Positions 31,501-38,462 of a stretch of 64,000 bases of DNA are shown here, one piece after another. Source of the stretch: Streptomyces griseus. Lineage in GTDB: Bacteria > Actinomycetota > Actinomycetes > Streptomycetales > Streptomycetaceae. The DNA is taken from positions 248,001 to 312,000 of the forward strand of contig NZ_UAVD01000027.1 of assembly GCF_900460065.1 (NCBI RefSeq), in the 5' to 3' direction. Positions within the stretch are counted from its first letter, which is position 1, and every line of letters starts with the position of its first letter. The notes under the pieces are model-generated. The model made no database searches. It was not told the DNA's origin and worked only from the letters and a program-made list of their open reading frames with translations. The position numbers and the translations under genes are program-made.

Positions 31501-31878
31501 AAGTGGAGCTGGAAGAAGGCCTGGCGCAAGACCAAGCGCTTCGTCAAGAAGCACAAGTGGGACATCGCGCTCACCGCCGCCGGCTTCATCCCCGGGGTCG
31601 GGGCGGTGGCCTGGGGCGTACGCGCCTACCGGGCCTACCGGGTGGTCCGCGCCGCCCGCACGGTGCGCAACGTCCGGCGTGCCGCTCCTCGCAAGAGGTC
31701 GTTCACCCGCTACGTCAGTCCGCGCTACCGTGGCGCGGCGAGCTGCGCGGCGAAGTGGGCCGGCGGCGGGGCCCTGGCGGGGTCCTACGGCGGAACGTCG
31801 AAATACGTCAGCGGCACCACCACCATGGGTGCGGGGATCGGACTGTGGCGCTTCGCGCGCGGTCGGTGCAGGGGATAG
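25570..31878 (+). CDS. Secreted RHS/YD-repeat polymorphic toxin
   Basis: 2102 residues from GTG at 25570; a GTG at 25615 has a stronger GGGAGGG site and places the signal peptide (RRRRLLPRIALGAAMMLAVE) at the N-terminus. Residues ~325-510 look like a DNRLRE domain with NTAPIADALVSSAKLSLWNF. Fibronectin-like segments follow to ~720. From ~1087 to ~1900 there are many YD repeats (YDANGSLRQQW, YDRWGNP, YDKLGRTISYTDADGG). The RHS-core cap is GARLYNPATGRFLSVDP near 1937-1953. After FDLDGK (1978) comes a 124-residue variable tip: a basic, membrane-prone pre-toxin, then a Gly-rich end with two Cys. The tip matches no nuclease motif I know. A probable immunity gene starts three bases after the stop. 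Confidence 0.85.
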   Translation: MPEHIPPARTWEGSSVALQRRRRLLPRIALGAAMMLAVEMAVLTDSGQAVAVTRQAPQTPAAEKAASAGPAEAADILSAKTAAKLSGKRVEALSERTETSTTWVNKDGSLTTELSSGPVRFEENGSWTDIDVELRETADGVEAKAHPNGLSLAGGGGRLPRSLTEADRAPARDLVTLGEGDERITLQWQGGLPAPELDGTRATYPDALPGADVIVEATRTGFEQYVEIKKRPAEDYTYTLPLKAEGLTAKEQPDGSVLFTDGKNKKRAVMPAPVMWDSTVDKVSGEHTRRVPVAMKVVERKGAVDLVVTPDAAFLADPETRYPVTVDPSTSSLSNVFDTYVQQGETRDWSTDVELDFGNPGTTNANGTPRTAQSFITWNTAPIADALVSSAKLSLWNFHSANTTCAAQPWQVWSSPAATTASRWTNRPTMTAMKAESTETRGNAACASQPDGWINANVTTLAQEWAGAKATRGHLGIRAKSETTVAQWKRVNSANAAKNPPKLSVTYNFRPRTGTKQEAGPPFFSYGGQYLVNTLTPTLRDTFVDADGDQVNGTFQIFDNATNTQVGNPIVSKYTASGQPASVTVPAGLLAEGKTYKFRTSPYDGTHYNTGWSAWKTFTVDTKAPSAPTRIASTDYPVGQWVKGEGQPGVFTVTPPAGSDHYWLEWTLDGVTWTKVSTGGAAGNKAITVTPPKNGSHTLQVRSVDKADNKSEAVEYLFHAGSGGFVQPSEGERTARRLPLVAEAEAGKYNAVSFSWRRSEADPWVRIPAGDVTSGSTALSAWPVPLTNGRNAPLVWNATSTVDPDGTVQLKADFTGPNSAASSTAPLTAVVDRNADGAATTDVGPGSVNLLTGNHTLSETDVSLFDLSVSRTAASRTPNRGAAQEGQAAIFGQEWVSGTAAEATESDYSHLRRVSDTAVDVVLEEGDAIHFTANAAKNGWVPEPGSEDLTLKGAVSGTFTLSDTEGTVTTFAKADAAATTWQVSTTLFDGLANSTTKVISETVTVGGKKLARPKRIIAPTSAATTAACETSPATKGCKVLEFVYATTTTATGTANNDQFGDFAGQVREIRAWTTGPGASAATATAVATYRYDANGSLRQQWDPRLSQASQTQYAYHEGRVTWLQQQSRLPYTFTYGNAGAGTAPGDGMLLTSSRQALKQGTADTVEGDAVTSIVYGVPLTGAKAPYAMGAGSVAAWGQLDHPTDATAVLPADAVPASHDGADLAAGAYRRATLSYLNASGRTVNSATPGGHLSTTEYDRFGNTVRELTAGNRTLALGATADDRAVLTDLGIIGRAPAERAHLLSTTSVHDERGVRELEEFGPIRRVDLTEDLREGGTVLVASGTSVPARSWTVKEYDEGRPTDGTAAVRDQATLTVTGAKVRDYDSVMGEKRVESVQYDWAKGLPTLTTKDAGGLGLTTTTGYDGQGRVTSQVLPGGTGGDAATRITEYWSATGTGWCKGRPEWADQVCWTGPAGDITGGGGQPAKLVNTTTEYDRWGNPATVTDEVGGVYRTTTTTYDGAGRPVHSKTTGGLGQQVPETTTEYDDATGEVTKVSSTTGGTITTAYDKLGRTISYTDADGGVTRTEYDKLDRRVKVSDSVPSTVTYAYDHAAEPRGLATRTTDSVAGAFSATYDADGSVATEKLPGGYTLNVTEDSTGSTASRVYTRDSDGITVLSDRVSESVHGQVTGHQGWSSQSYRYDRVGRLTGVDDTAGEVCTRRTYTFDQRTNRTALSTAAAAPGAACTSTGATSTTSAYDSADRLIGSGHTYDAFGRTTALPGSTVEYYANDLVHRQTADGRRQTWQLDAQLRFRSWTVESGSGSAWTRTGAKLNHYDSDGDNPRWIVEDTGTGALSRHVEAASGDLAATTSRTGDTVLQLSTVHGDVALQLPLDASRAPVALDSDEYGNPREGQEATRYTWLGAKRRSTETLTGLTLMGARLYNPATGRFLSVDPVYGGNLNAYEYAHADPLNRFDLDGKWSWKKAWRKTKRFVKKHKWDIALTAAGFIPGVGAVAWGVRAYRAYRVVRAARTVRNVRRAAPRKRSFTRYVSPRYRGAASCAAKWAGGGALAGSYGGTSKYVSGTTTMGAGIGLWRFARGRCRG

Positions 31879-31881
31879 GAC

Positions 31882-32382
31882 ATGGACACGACCGAAGAGG
31901 CGCGCGGCGCGCGGCTCGCCAACCGGGTGGCCCACGCGGCCGTCACCGCCTGGATCGTGTGGGTGGTGAACACCAGCGCCGCGGCCGTCAGGGGCATCGG
32001 CCTCGCCGAGCAGTTCACCGAGCACGTCGCCTGGTGGCAGTACGCGCTCTACGCCGGGCTCGTCGTGATCCGCCCGGTCGCTTCGCGCAGCCTCACGCCC
32101 GTGCTCGTCGGACCCGACCGCGACCTGCGGCCCACCGGTCCCGCGGCACGGCTGGGCGCGCTGCTGGCGGTGCTCGCGGCGACCGTCGTCGCCGTCGGCC
32201 TGCCGACCCTGGCGGTGGGCGTCCTCATCGAGGGCGACCGTCCCGCCCGGCTGCTGTCCGCCCTCGGCGACCACCTGACCGGGGCCCCCTCCCTGGTCCT
32301 GGCCGGTGCGACGGCCGCTTTCGCGTTCCTGTCGCCCGCGGTGTGGCCCGTGGTGCCGCTCCGACGCGAACGGCGTCGCTGA
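31882..32382 (+). CDS. Four-helix membrane protein, probable RHS immunity protein
   Basis: 166 residues, ATG at 31882, three bases after the RHS stop. Four hydrophobic segments (about residues 20-40, 50-65, 92-117, 133-157) with short charged loops and a basic C-terminus. Genes directly behind RHS tips normally encode immunity. An integral-membrane product implies a toxin that acts at the membrane, consistent with the hydrophobic Gly-rich RHS tip. No known immunity family is recognised. Confidence 0.6.
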   Translation: MDTTEEARGARLANRVAHAAVTAWIVWVVNTSAAAVRGIGLAEQFTEHVAWWQYALYAGLVVIRPVASRSLTPVLVGPDRDLRPTGPAARLGALLAVLAATVVAVGLPTLAVGVLIEGDRPARLLSALGDHLTGAPSLVLAGATAAFAFLSPAVWPVVPLRRERRR

Positions 32383-32417
32383 CGCACCCGGCCGCGCCCG
32401 CCGCGCGGCCTCGCCCG

Positions 32418-32452
32418 CACCCCGGCACGGCCTTGAGGCCCGTGCCGGGGTG
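32418..32452 (+). terminator. Terminator of the RHS-immunity unit
   Basis: Perfect 13-bp inverted repeat (CACCCCGGCACGG at 32418-32430, complement 32440-32452) with a nine-base loop, 36 bases after the immunity gene. Confidence 0.75.
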
Positions 32453-32453
32453 C

Positions 32454-32501
32454 GGTGCGTTCGACCACCTCAAGGTGCGTTCGACCACGTGAAGATGTCA
32501 C
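32454..32501. promoter_or_regulatory. Tandem 20-bp repeat and near-palindrome before response regulator
   Basis: GGTGCGTTCGACCACCTCAA (32454-32473) is followed directly by GGTGCGTTCGACCACGTGAA (32474-32493), 18 of 20 bases identical. The second copy runs into GTGAAGATGTCAC (32489-32501). Two binding sites one every 20 bp (about two helical turns) is what a dimeric LuxR-type response regulator would use. Autoregulation is inferred. Confidence 0.45.
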
Positions 32502-32537
32502 TCCTTCCGCCCCGTCCCGACGTGATCGGATCGGCAG

Positions 32538-32837
32538 GTGCGGAAACAGGCGCGGAAACAGGGGCGGAACGCGGTGACGCGGAGGCCGGCGACGGCGGCG
32601 GGGATCGAGGTCGCGGTGGTCCGGGCGCTGGCGGCGGCGGTGTACGCGGCGGCGCTCGGGACCTCGGTGCTCGCGGGCCCCCGGATGCTGGTGCTGTTCC
32701 TGCCGGCGATGATCGGCTCCGTCGTCGCGGTCCGGCTGGTGCGCCGGGGTGCGACGGCGGCCGAGGCCGCCCGGCGGTCCCGGGCGGCCTGCGACAATCG
32801 GGTCCGTGATCAAGGTGCTGGTGGTCGACGACCATGA
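32538..32837 (+). CDS. Possible small membrane protein overlapping the response regulator
   Basis: 99 codons from GTG at 32538. Two hydrophobic segments (VVRALAAAVYAAALGTSVLAG and MLVLFLPAMIGSVVAVRLV) give it the look of a small membrane protein. However, it overlaps the response regulator start by 32 bases in another frame, which is unusual. It may end earlier in an ancestral form, or be a remnant. No ribosome site stands out. Confidence 0.35.
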   Translation: MRKQARKQGRNAVTRRPATAAGIEVAVVRALAAAVYAAALGTSVLAGPRMLVLFLPAMIGSVVAVRLVRRGATAAEAARRSRAACDNRVRDQGAGGRRP

Positions 32838-33408
32838 CGTGGTGCGGTCCGGACTGACGGCGCTCCTGACGACCGAGCTGGGCATCGAGGTGGTCGGCCA
32901 GGCCGCGGACGGCCCGGCCGCGCTCGCCGAGGCGCAGCGGCTCGGCCCGGACGTCGTGCTGCTCGACATCGATCTGCCCGGGGCGGACGGCATCGCGGTC
33001 GCCGCCGGGCTCGCCGAACGGCTGCCCGCCTGCCGGGTCCTGATGCTCACCGCGCTCGACCGCCCGGGGCATCTGCGCCGGGCCCTGGCCGCCGGGGCCG
33101 CCGGGTATCTCCTCAAGAGCACCACTCCGGCGCGGACGGCCGACGCCATCCGGCGGATCGCCGCGGGCGGCCGGGTCATCGACCCCCGGATGCGCGGGGA
33201 GGAGCGGGCCGGCGCCGGCCCGCTCACCGACAAGGAGGCCGAGGCCCTCCGGCTGGCCGCCGACGGGGCGCACTCCCGGGAGATCGCCGCCGAGCTGTTC
33301 CTCAGCGTGGGGACCGTCCGCAACCGGCTCTCGTCCGCGGTCGGCAAGCTCCACGCCCGGACCCTCGTCGACGCCGTGCGCATAGCCAGGGACCAGGGAT
33401 GGGTGTAG
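32806..33408 (+). CDS. LuxR/NarL-family response regulator (DesR-like)
   Basis: 200 residues, GTG at 32806. Receiver domain residues 1-115 with acidic pair DDHD, phospho-acceptor Asp54 (VVLLDIDLPG), switch Thr/Ser region MLTALD and Lys in GYLLKSTTP. The C-terminal LuxR helix-turn-helix is LTDKEAEALRLAADGAHSREIAAELFLSVGTVRNRLSSAVGKL. It is of the type that partners DesK-like kinases. The best partner is the kinase at 24139-25347, on the other side of the RHS locus. Confidence 0.9.
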   Translation: MIKVLVVDDHDVVRSGLTALLTTELGIEVVGQAADGPAALAEAQRLGPDVVLLDIDLPGADGIAVAAGLAERLPACRVLMLTALDRPGHLRRALAAGAAGYLLKSTTPARTADAIRRIAAGGRVIDPRMRGEERAGAGPLTDKEAEALRLAADGAHSREIAAELFLSVGTVRNRLSSAVGKLHARTLVDAVRIARDQGWV

Positions 33409-33446
33409 GGCCCCGGTACCTCAGGGCGGTGAGGTAGGGGCCCTAC
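33405..33446. terminator. Terminator of the response regulator
   Basis: Interrupted inverted repeat overlapping the stop codon: GTAGGGCCCC and TACCTCA on the left, TGAGGTA and GGGGCCCTAC on the right, with a GG bulge and six-base loop. It lies between convergent genes. Confidence 0.75.
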
Positions 33447-33501
33447 GGTTCACGGGACGGCGGGTCGATCAGGTCCCCGCCGTCCCGGGCGGTGGGGTCG
33501 G

Positions 33502-34227
33502 TCAGACGCCCGCGATCGACTGGATCCAGGACCGGTACGCGGTGACGTTCGTGTACGCGGTCGTGGTCTGCCGGTCGCTGGTGGAGGCCACGCCGACCTG
33601 GATGCCGTTCGCCGTCATCGGGCCGCCGGAGTCGCCGCCGGCCGTGATGCCGTTGCCGCGGCGGGCGCAGATCGCCGAGCCGCCGTACGCGTCACCGCAG
33701 CCGCCGGTGACCGTCACGTTGGCGACCTTCAGGTAGCGGGACTGGCAGTTGGCCTCGGAGCCGCACTGCGAGGTGGCGCCCCAGCCCCAGACCTGCACGC
33801 TCTGACCGACGCTGACCGAGCCGGGCGAGCCGAGGCGGGAGTAGGTCGCCTGCACGGACCGGTCCAGGCGCACCAGCGCCAGGTCCGAGCTGTGGGTGTA
33901 GGTCTGGGCGCCGTTCGCGACGACACCGCCGCTGTGCTGGTCGAGGCTGCCGATCCGGAACGACAGGCCGCCGCCGGTGACGCAGTGCTTGGCGGTGAGG
34001 ATCCAGGTCGGCGCGATGATCGTGGCCGAACAGGTCTCCCTGCCGTTCGAGAAGAGGCGGGCGGCCCAGGGGGCGTTGGTCGCCTGGCCGCCGCCGATGA
34101 TCTGGGTGGTCGGGGGCGGGGAGTCCTGGAGCGGTGCCTCGGGAGCGGCCGAGGCGGACGGTGCGAAGAGGGCGATGACACAGGCCGCTGCGGCGGCGGC
34201 AGCGGGCACGAGCCTGGATATACGCAT
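33502..34227 (-). CDS. Secreted trypsin-like serine protease
   Basis: 241 residues. A signal peptide (residues 1-27, ending ASA-A) and a short pro-segment come before IIGGGQATNAPWAARLF. The S1 catalytic triad is complete: His81 (LTAKHC), Asp115 (SSDLALVRL) and Ser200 (GGDSGGPM). Six cysteines fit three disulfides. Secreted chymotrypsin-fold proteases of this size are common in Streptomyces and degrade external protein. The residue six before the catalytic Ser is Ile194 rather than Asp, so the specificity pocket is not clearly tryptic. Monocistronic. Confidence 0.9.
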   Translation of the reverse strand: MRISRLVPAAAAAAACVIALFAPSASAAPEAPLQDSPPPTTQIIGGGQATNAPWAARLFSNGRETCSATIIAPTWILTAKHCVTGGGLSFRIGSLDQHSGGVVANGAQTYTHSSDLALVRLDRSVQATYSRLGSPGSVSVGQSVQVWGWGATSQCGSEANCQSRYLKVANVTVTGGCGDAYGGSAICARRGNGITAGGDSGGPMTANGIQVGVASTSDRQTTTAYTNVTAYRSWIQSIAGV

Positions 34228-34425
34228 GATTCCTCGTTTCGCGCGACACGCTGGGGTGTGCGTGTCCGTGGGGGATGGTGGGCAACAGGGTGCCGGAGCG
34301 CGACGAGGCCGGGGTACTAACGTTTGGGCATAACACGGCTTTATGGGCCCGGAGTTGGGCCGGGCGTGGCCGCCGCTACGGACGCCACACCCAGGGCGCC
34401 GCGTCCGGCCCGAACCCCACGACGG
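34228..34425. other. Non-coding region upstream of the protease
   Basis: Contains the protease promoter region. TTTGGGCATAACACGG and TACTAACG stretches near 34315-34340 are the least GC-rich part. I see no gene on either strand. Confidence 0.4.
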
Positions 34426-34921
34426 CTACCCGCCGAAGCGCGGCGCGGGTGCGCGCCCGGCCCGCACGGCGACGAGCCGCTCCCGCGCGGCCGGCCGGTA
34501 GTACAGCTCCACGGACCCGTCGGGCGCGGCAGGCGCGCCGGGCGCGTGCGCCGGTACGGGGAAGTCGGTGAGCTGAGTACGGGCGGTGACGTCCGTGTCC
34601 GGGGCGTCCTGGGTCCAGTGGTGCACGGCATGGTGCCCGGCCGCGTACACGTGGACGGGGAACGGGGCGGAAGGGTTGCGCGGTCGGGCCCGGGCTCGCG
34701 CACCGGGAAGACGTCGTCCGGGTCCTCGCTCCCGGGCGCACCCGTGCCGCTCGTGGAGCCGTCGGGCCGCGCTGCCCCGGAGGAGGTTCGGGGGTGCGGC
34801 CACCCGCGCCGCGTCCGCGCGGGAGCCGGCCCGGCGGGATTCCGCCAGGGGGCCGTACGGGGGGTTCCGGCAGGTCCGCTGGGGTGTCGGCGCCGCCGGA
34901 CGCGCGCCCGCGTTTGAGCAC
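34426..34921 (-). pseudogene. Possible degraded gene upstream of the S10 promoter
   Basis: No single frame covers the stretch convincingly. On the minus strand protein-like pieces occur in different frames: MLKRGRASGGADTPADLPEP at the 5' end, SGTGAPGSEDPDDVFPVREP in the middle, and PFPVHVYAAGHHAVHHWTQD through VELYYRPAARERLVAV to a stop at 34426. This pattern suggests one or two frameshifts in a former gene. It could also be chance in GC-rich DNA. Confidence 0.3.
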
Positions 34922-34941
34922 TCGCTCGCGCGGGGTAGGAT
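34914..34941 (+). promoter_or_regulatory. Candidate S10 operon promoter
   Basis: TTGAGC (34914-34919), a 16-base spacer and TAGGAT (34936-34941). It would start a leader of about 355 bases before rpsJ. Confidence 0.5.
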
Positions 34942-35303
34942 TCCCGACTCGATTGGCCAGGCCCGCGCCCCGTATGGCACACTGACCAGGTTGCTCGGTT
35001 GAGTGTCAATGCTGCGCGCCTCCCGCCGGGAGGACCGGAAGCGAGTCCCACAGTACTCGTCGGCCCCCAGGGCCGGACGTACGGGAATCTTTCGGGAAGC
35101 AACGCAGGGCGCCGGCCAGGCACCCGGTGGGTGTTCCGCCCCCGGTTCCGCGGCCTCAGGGTCCGCACCCCCTTGGTTGGGATCTCCCTCGGGAGATTTT
35201 CGTAGAGGGGATGCGACACGCCCGACCGCGTGGGTCGGAGGGGGAGTCCAGAGAACCCCCGGGTTCCAGAGCGTTAAACAGAGAGACAGGACTACTAGTA
35301 GCC
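34942..35303 (+). promoter_or_regulatory. Long structured S10 operon leader
   Basis: No gene is seen. It contains hairpin CCTCCCGCCGGGAGG (35019-35033) and a terminator-like hairpin ATCTCC-CTCG-GGAGAT followed by TTT (35182-35200). Next is the CCGACCGCGTGGGTCGG hairpin shared with the rpsL leader (35222-35238). The layout suggests attenuation or RNA-based control of ribosomal protein synthesis. Confidence 0.55.
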
Positions 35304-35612
35304 ATGGCGGGACAGAAGATCCGCATCCGGCTCAAGGCCTACGACCACGAGGTCATCGACTCCTCGGCGAAGAAGATCGTCGAGACGGTGACCCGCACTG
35401 GTGCGTCGGTCGCGGGCCCGGTGCCGCTGCCCACTGAGAAGAACGTGTACTGCGTCATCAAGTCGCCGCACAAGTACAAGGACTCTCGCGAGCACTTCGA
35501 GATGCGCACCCACAAGCGCCTCATCGACATCCTCGACCCCACGCCGAAGACGGTTGACTCGCTGATGCGCCTCGACCTCCCGGCGGGCGTCGACATCGAG
35601 ATCAAGCTCTGA
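35304..35612 (+). CDS. rpsJ: 30S ribosomal protein S10
   Basis: 102 residues, ATG at 35304. 30S head protein, also the NusE antitermination factor. The conserved core [14 protein letters not shown] and [36 protein letters not shown] is intact. First gene of the S10 operon, 14 bases before rplC. The preceding leader is long and structured. Confidence 0.98.
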
Positions 35613-35626
35613 AGGGACGGGCCGAG

Positions 35627-36271
35627 ATGAGCAAGAACATCAAGGGCGTCCTGGGCGAGAAGCTCGGCATGACCCAGGTCTGGGACGAGAACAACCGGGT
35701 CGTCCCGGTGACCGTCGTCAAGGCCGGTCCGTGCGTCGTGACGCAGGTTCGCACCAACGACAGCGACGGCTACGAAGCGGTCCAGATCGCCTTCGGCGAG
35801 ATCGACCCGCGCAAGGTGAACAAGCCCCTCAAGGGTCACTTCGCCAAGGCCGACGTCACCCCGCGCCGCCACCTGGTGGAGCTCCGCACCCCTGACGCCA
35901 GCGAGTACACGCTGGGCCAGGAGGTCACTGCCGAGGTGTTCGAGTCCGGCGTCAAGGTCGACGTCACGGGCAAGAGCAAGGGCAAGGGCTTCGCCGGTGT
36001 CATGAAGCGTCACAACTTCAAGGGCCTCGGCGCCGGGCACGGCACCCAGCGCAAGCACCGTTCCCCCGGTTCCATCGGTGGCTGCGCCACCCCTGGGCGT
36101 GTCTTCAAGGGCATGCGCATGGCGGGCCGCATGGGTAACGAGCGCGTCACCACCCAGAACCTGACCATCCACGCGGTTGACGCGGAGAAGGGTCTGCTCC
36201 TCATCAAGGGCGCGGTCCCCGGTCCGAACGGCGGCCTCGTCCTGGTCCGTACCGCGGCCAAGGGGGCTTGA
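35627..36271 (+). CDS. rplC: 50S ribosomal protein L3
   Basis: 214 residues. An assembly-initiating 50S protein whose loop reaches toward the peptidyl-transferase centre. [13 protein letters not shown] at the N-terminus and [34 protein letters not shown], with the modified-Gln region, identify it. It lies four bases before rplD. Confidence 0.97.
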
Positions 36272-36275
36272 GGTA

Positions 36276-36926
36276 ATGAGCACCATTGACATCCTTTCGC
36301 CGGCAGGCGACAAGGCCGGTACCGTCGACCTCCCCGCGGAGATCTTCGACGCGAAGACCAGCGTTCCGCTGATCCACCAGGTCGTTGTCGCTCAGCTGGC
36401 GGCTGCCCGTCAGGGCACGCACAAGACCAAGCGCCGCGGCGAAGTCCGCGGTGGCGGCAAGAAGCCTTACCGTCAGAAGGGCACCGGCCGCGCCCGCCAG
36501 GGTTCGACCCGCGCCCCGCAGTTCGCCGGTGGTGGCGTCGTCCACGGCCCGCAGCCGCGTGACTACTCGCAGCGGACCCCGAAGAAGATGAAGGCCGCCG
36601 CCCTGCGCGGAGCCCTCTCGGACCGGGCCCGTCACTCCCGTATCCACGTCGTCACCGGCGTGGTCGAGGGTGCCGCCTCCACGAAGGCCGCCAAGACGCT
36701 GCTCGGCAAGATCTCGGAGCGCCAGAACCTGCTCCTGGTCGTCGACCGCGCCGACGAGGCCGCGTGGCTGTCCGCGCGCAACCTGCCCCAGGTGCACATC
36801 CTGGAGCCGGGCCAGCTCAACACGTACGACGTGATCGTCTCTGACGACGTGGTCTTCACCCAGGCCGCTTTCGAGTCCTTCGTGTCTGGCCCCCAGACCG
36901 CTGAGACCGAAGGGAGCGACGCCTGA
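36276..36926 (+). CDS. rplD: 50S ribosomal protein L4
   Basis: 216 residues from ATG at 36276. Lines the exit tunnel by an extended loop (TKTRGEVRGGG-like segment, here KTKRRGEVRGGGKKPYRQKGTGRARQGS). In E. coli it autoregulates the S10 operon; the leader here is long enough for such control, but no homology to the E. coli site is claimed. Its stop overlaps the rplW start (TGATG). Confidence 0.97.
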   Translation: MSTIDILSPAGDKAGTVDLPAEIFDAKTSVPLIHQVVVAQLAAARQGTHKTKRRGEVRGGGKKPYRQKGTGRARQGSTRAPQFAGGGVVHGPQPRDYSQRTPKKMKAAALRGALSDRARHSRIHVVTGVVEGAASTKAAKTLLGKISERQNLLLVVDRADEAAWLSARNLPQVHILEPGQLNTYDVIVSDDVVFTQAAFESFVSGPQTAETEGSDA

Positions 36927-37249
36927 TGAGCGAGGCGACCGTTACCAGCAAGACGTACTCGGACCCGCGTGACGTTCTCGTCAAGCCCGTGGTCTCCGAG
37001 AAGAGCTACGCGCTGCTCGACGAGAACAAGTACACGTTCATCGTCGCGCCCGGCTCCAACAAGACCCAGATCAAGCAGGCCGTCGAGGCGGTCTTCTCGG
37101 TCAAGGTCACCGGGGTCAACACGATCAACCGGCAGGGCAAGCGCAAGCGCACCCGCACCGGTTTCGGCAAGCGCGCCGACACGAAGCGCGCCATCGTGAC
37201 CCTCGCCGAGGGCGACCGTATCGACATCTTCGGCGGCCCGACCTCCTAA
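36926..37249 (+). CDS. rplW: 50S ribosomal protein L23
   Basis: 107 residues, start overlapping the rplD stop. It sits at the tunnel exit and docks trigger factor and SRP. The conserved DVLVKPVVSEKSYALLDENKYTF and NTINRQGKRKRTRTGFG segments are present. Normal length for actinobacteria. Confidence 0.97.
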   Translation: MSEATVTSKTYSDPRDVLVKPVVSEKSYALLDENKYTFIVAPGSNKTQIKQAVEAVFSVKVTGVNTINRQGKRKRTRTGFGKRADTKRAIVTLAEGDRIDIFGGPTS

Positions 37250-37288
37250 CGGAGGCCGTGTCGTCCGGAATCGGACGAGGACTGAGAA

Positions 37289-38125
37289 ATGGGTATCCGC
37301 AAGTACAAGCCGACGACCCCGGGCCGTCGTGGCTCCAGCGTCGCCGACTTTGTCGAGATCACGCGGTCCACGCCGGAGAAGTCGCTGGTCCGCCCCCTGC
37401 ACAGCAAGGGCGGCCGTAACAACGCCGGTCGTGTGACCGTTCGCCACCAGGGTGGTGGCCACAAGCGCGCCTACCGCGTGATCGACTTCCGTCGTCACGA
37501 CAAGGACGGCGTGCCGGCCAAGGTCGCGCACATCGAGTACGACCCGAACCGCACCGCGCGCATCGCGCTGCTGCACTACGCGGACGGCGAGAAGCGTTAC
37601 ATCGTCGCTCCCCGTGGCCTGTCGCAGGGTGACCGTGTCGAGAACGGTCCGACCGCCGACATCAAGCCCGGCAACAACCTGGCGCTGCGCAACATCCCGG
37701 TCGGTACGACCATCCACGCCATCGAGCTGCGGCCCGGCGGCGGCGCGAAGTTCGCCCGTTCCGCGGGTGCCTCCGTGCAGCTGCTGGCGAAGGAGGGCAC
37801 CATGGCCCACCTTCGTATGCCGTCGGGTGAGATCCGCCTGGTCGACGCGCGCTGCCGCGCGACGATCGGCGAGGTCGGCAACGCCGAGCAGTCGAACATC
37901 AACTGGGGCAAGGCCGGCCGCATGCGCTGGAAGGGCGTCCGCCCGACCGTCCGCGGTGTCGCGATGAACCCGGTTGACCACCCGCACGGTGGTGGTGAAG
38001 GCAAGACCTCCGGTGGTCGTCACCCGGTCTCGCCGTGGGGTCAGAAGGAGGGTCGTACGCGTTCTCCCAAGAAGGCGAGCAACAAGTACATCGTCCGCCG
38101 CCGCAAGACGAACAAGAAGCGCTAG
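37289..38125 (+). CDS. rplB: 50S ribosomal protein L2
   Basis: 278 residues, ATG with GAGGA upstream. Needed for subunit association and peptidyl-transferase centre structure. The C-terminal MNPVDHPHGGGEGKT loop with the conserved histidine is intact, as are the RNA-binding KGGRNNAGRVTVRHQGGGHKR residues. It is 40 bases after rplW. Confidence 0.98.
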   Translation: MGIRKYKPTTPGRRGSSVADFVEITRSTPEKSLVRPLHSKGGRNNAGRVTVRHQGGGHKRAYRVIDFRRHDKDGVPAKVAHIEYDPNRTARIALLHYADGEKRYIVAPRGLSQGDRVENGPTADIKPGNNLALRNIPVGTTIHAIELRPGGGAKFARSAGASVQLLAKEGTMAHLRMPSGEIRLVDARCRATIGEVGNAEQSNINWGKAGRMRWKGVRPTVRGVAMNPVDHPHGGGEGKTSGGRHPVSPWGQKEGRTRSPKKASNKYIVRRRKTNKKR

Positions 38126-38137
38126 GAGCGGGTTTAG

Positions 38138-38419
38138 ATGCCGCGCAGTCTCAAGAAGGGGCCCTTCGTCGACGGACACCTCATCAAGAAGGTGGACGTA
38201 CAGAACGAGGCAGGCACCAAGAACGTCATCAAGACCTGGTCCCGTCGCTCGATGATCGTCCCGGCCATGCTGGGTCACACCATCGCGGTGCACAACGGCA
38301 AGATCCACGTCCCGGTGTTCGTCACCGAGTCGATGGTCGGCCACAAGCTCGGCGAGTTCTCGCCGACTCGCACCTTCCGCGGCCACGTCAAGGACGACCG
38401 GAAGTCGAAGCGCCGCTAA
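38138..38419 (+). CDS. rpsS: 30S ribosomal protein S19
   Basis: 93 residues. 30S head protein next to S13 and the A site. MPRSLKKGPFVDGHLIKKV and GHKLGEFSPTRTFRGHVKDD are canonical. It follows rplB by 12 bases. Confidence 0.98.
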   Translation: MPRSLKKGPFVDGHLIKKVDVQNEAGTKNVIKTWSRRSMIVPAMLGHTIAVHNGKIHVPVFVTESMVGHKLGEFSPTRTFRGHVKDDRKSKRR

Positions 38420-38462
38420 GCGCGGGGTGGAAACGACTATGACTTACACCGAAGGGACAACC

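Noticed and set aside
25609..32274. A 2221-codon open frame antisense to the RHS gene
   Set aside because: It mirrors the RHS gene through G/C third-position bias, has no domain sense (runs of Gly, Arg, Val) and no ribosome site. The plus-strand gene has clear YD repeats.
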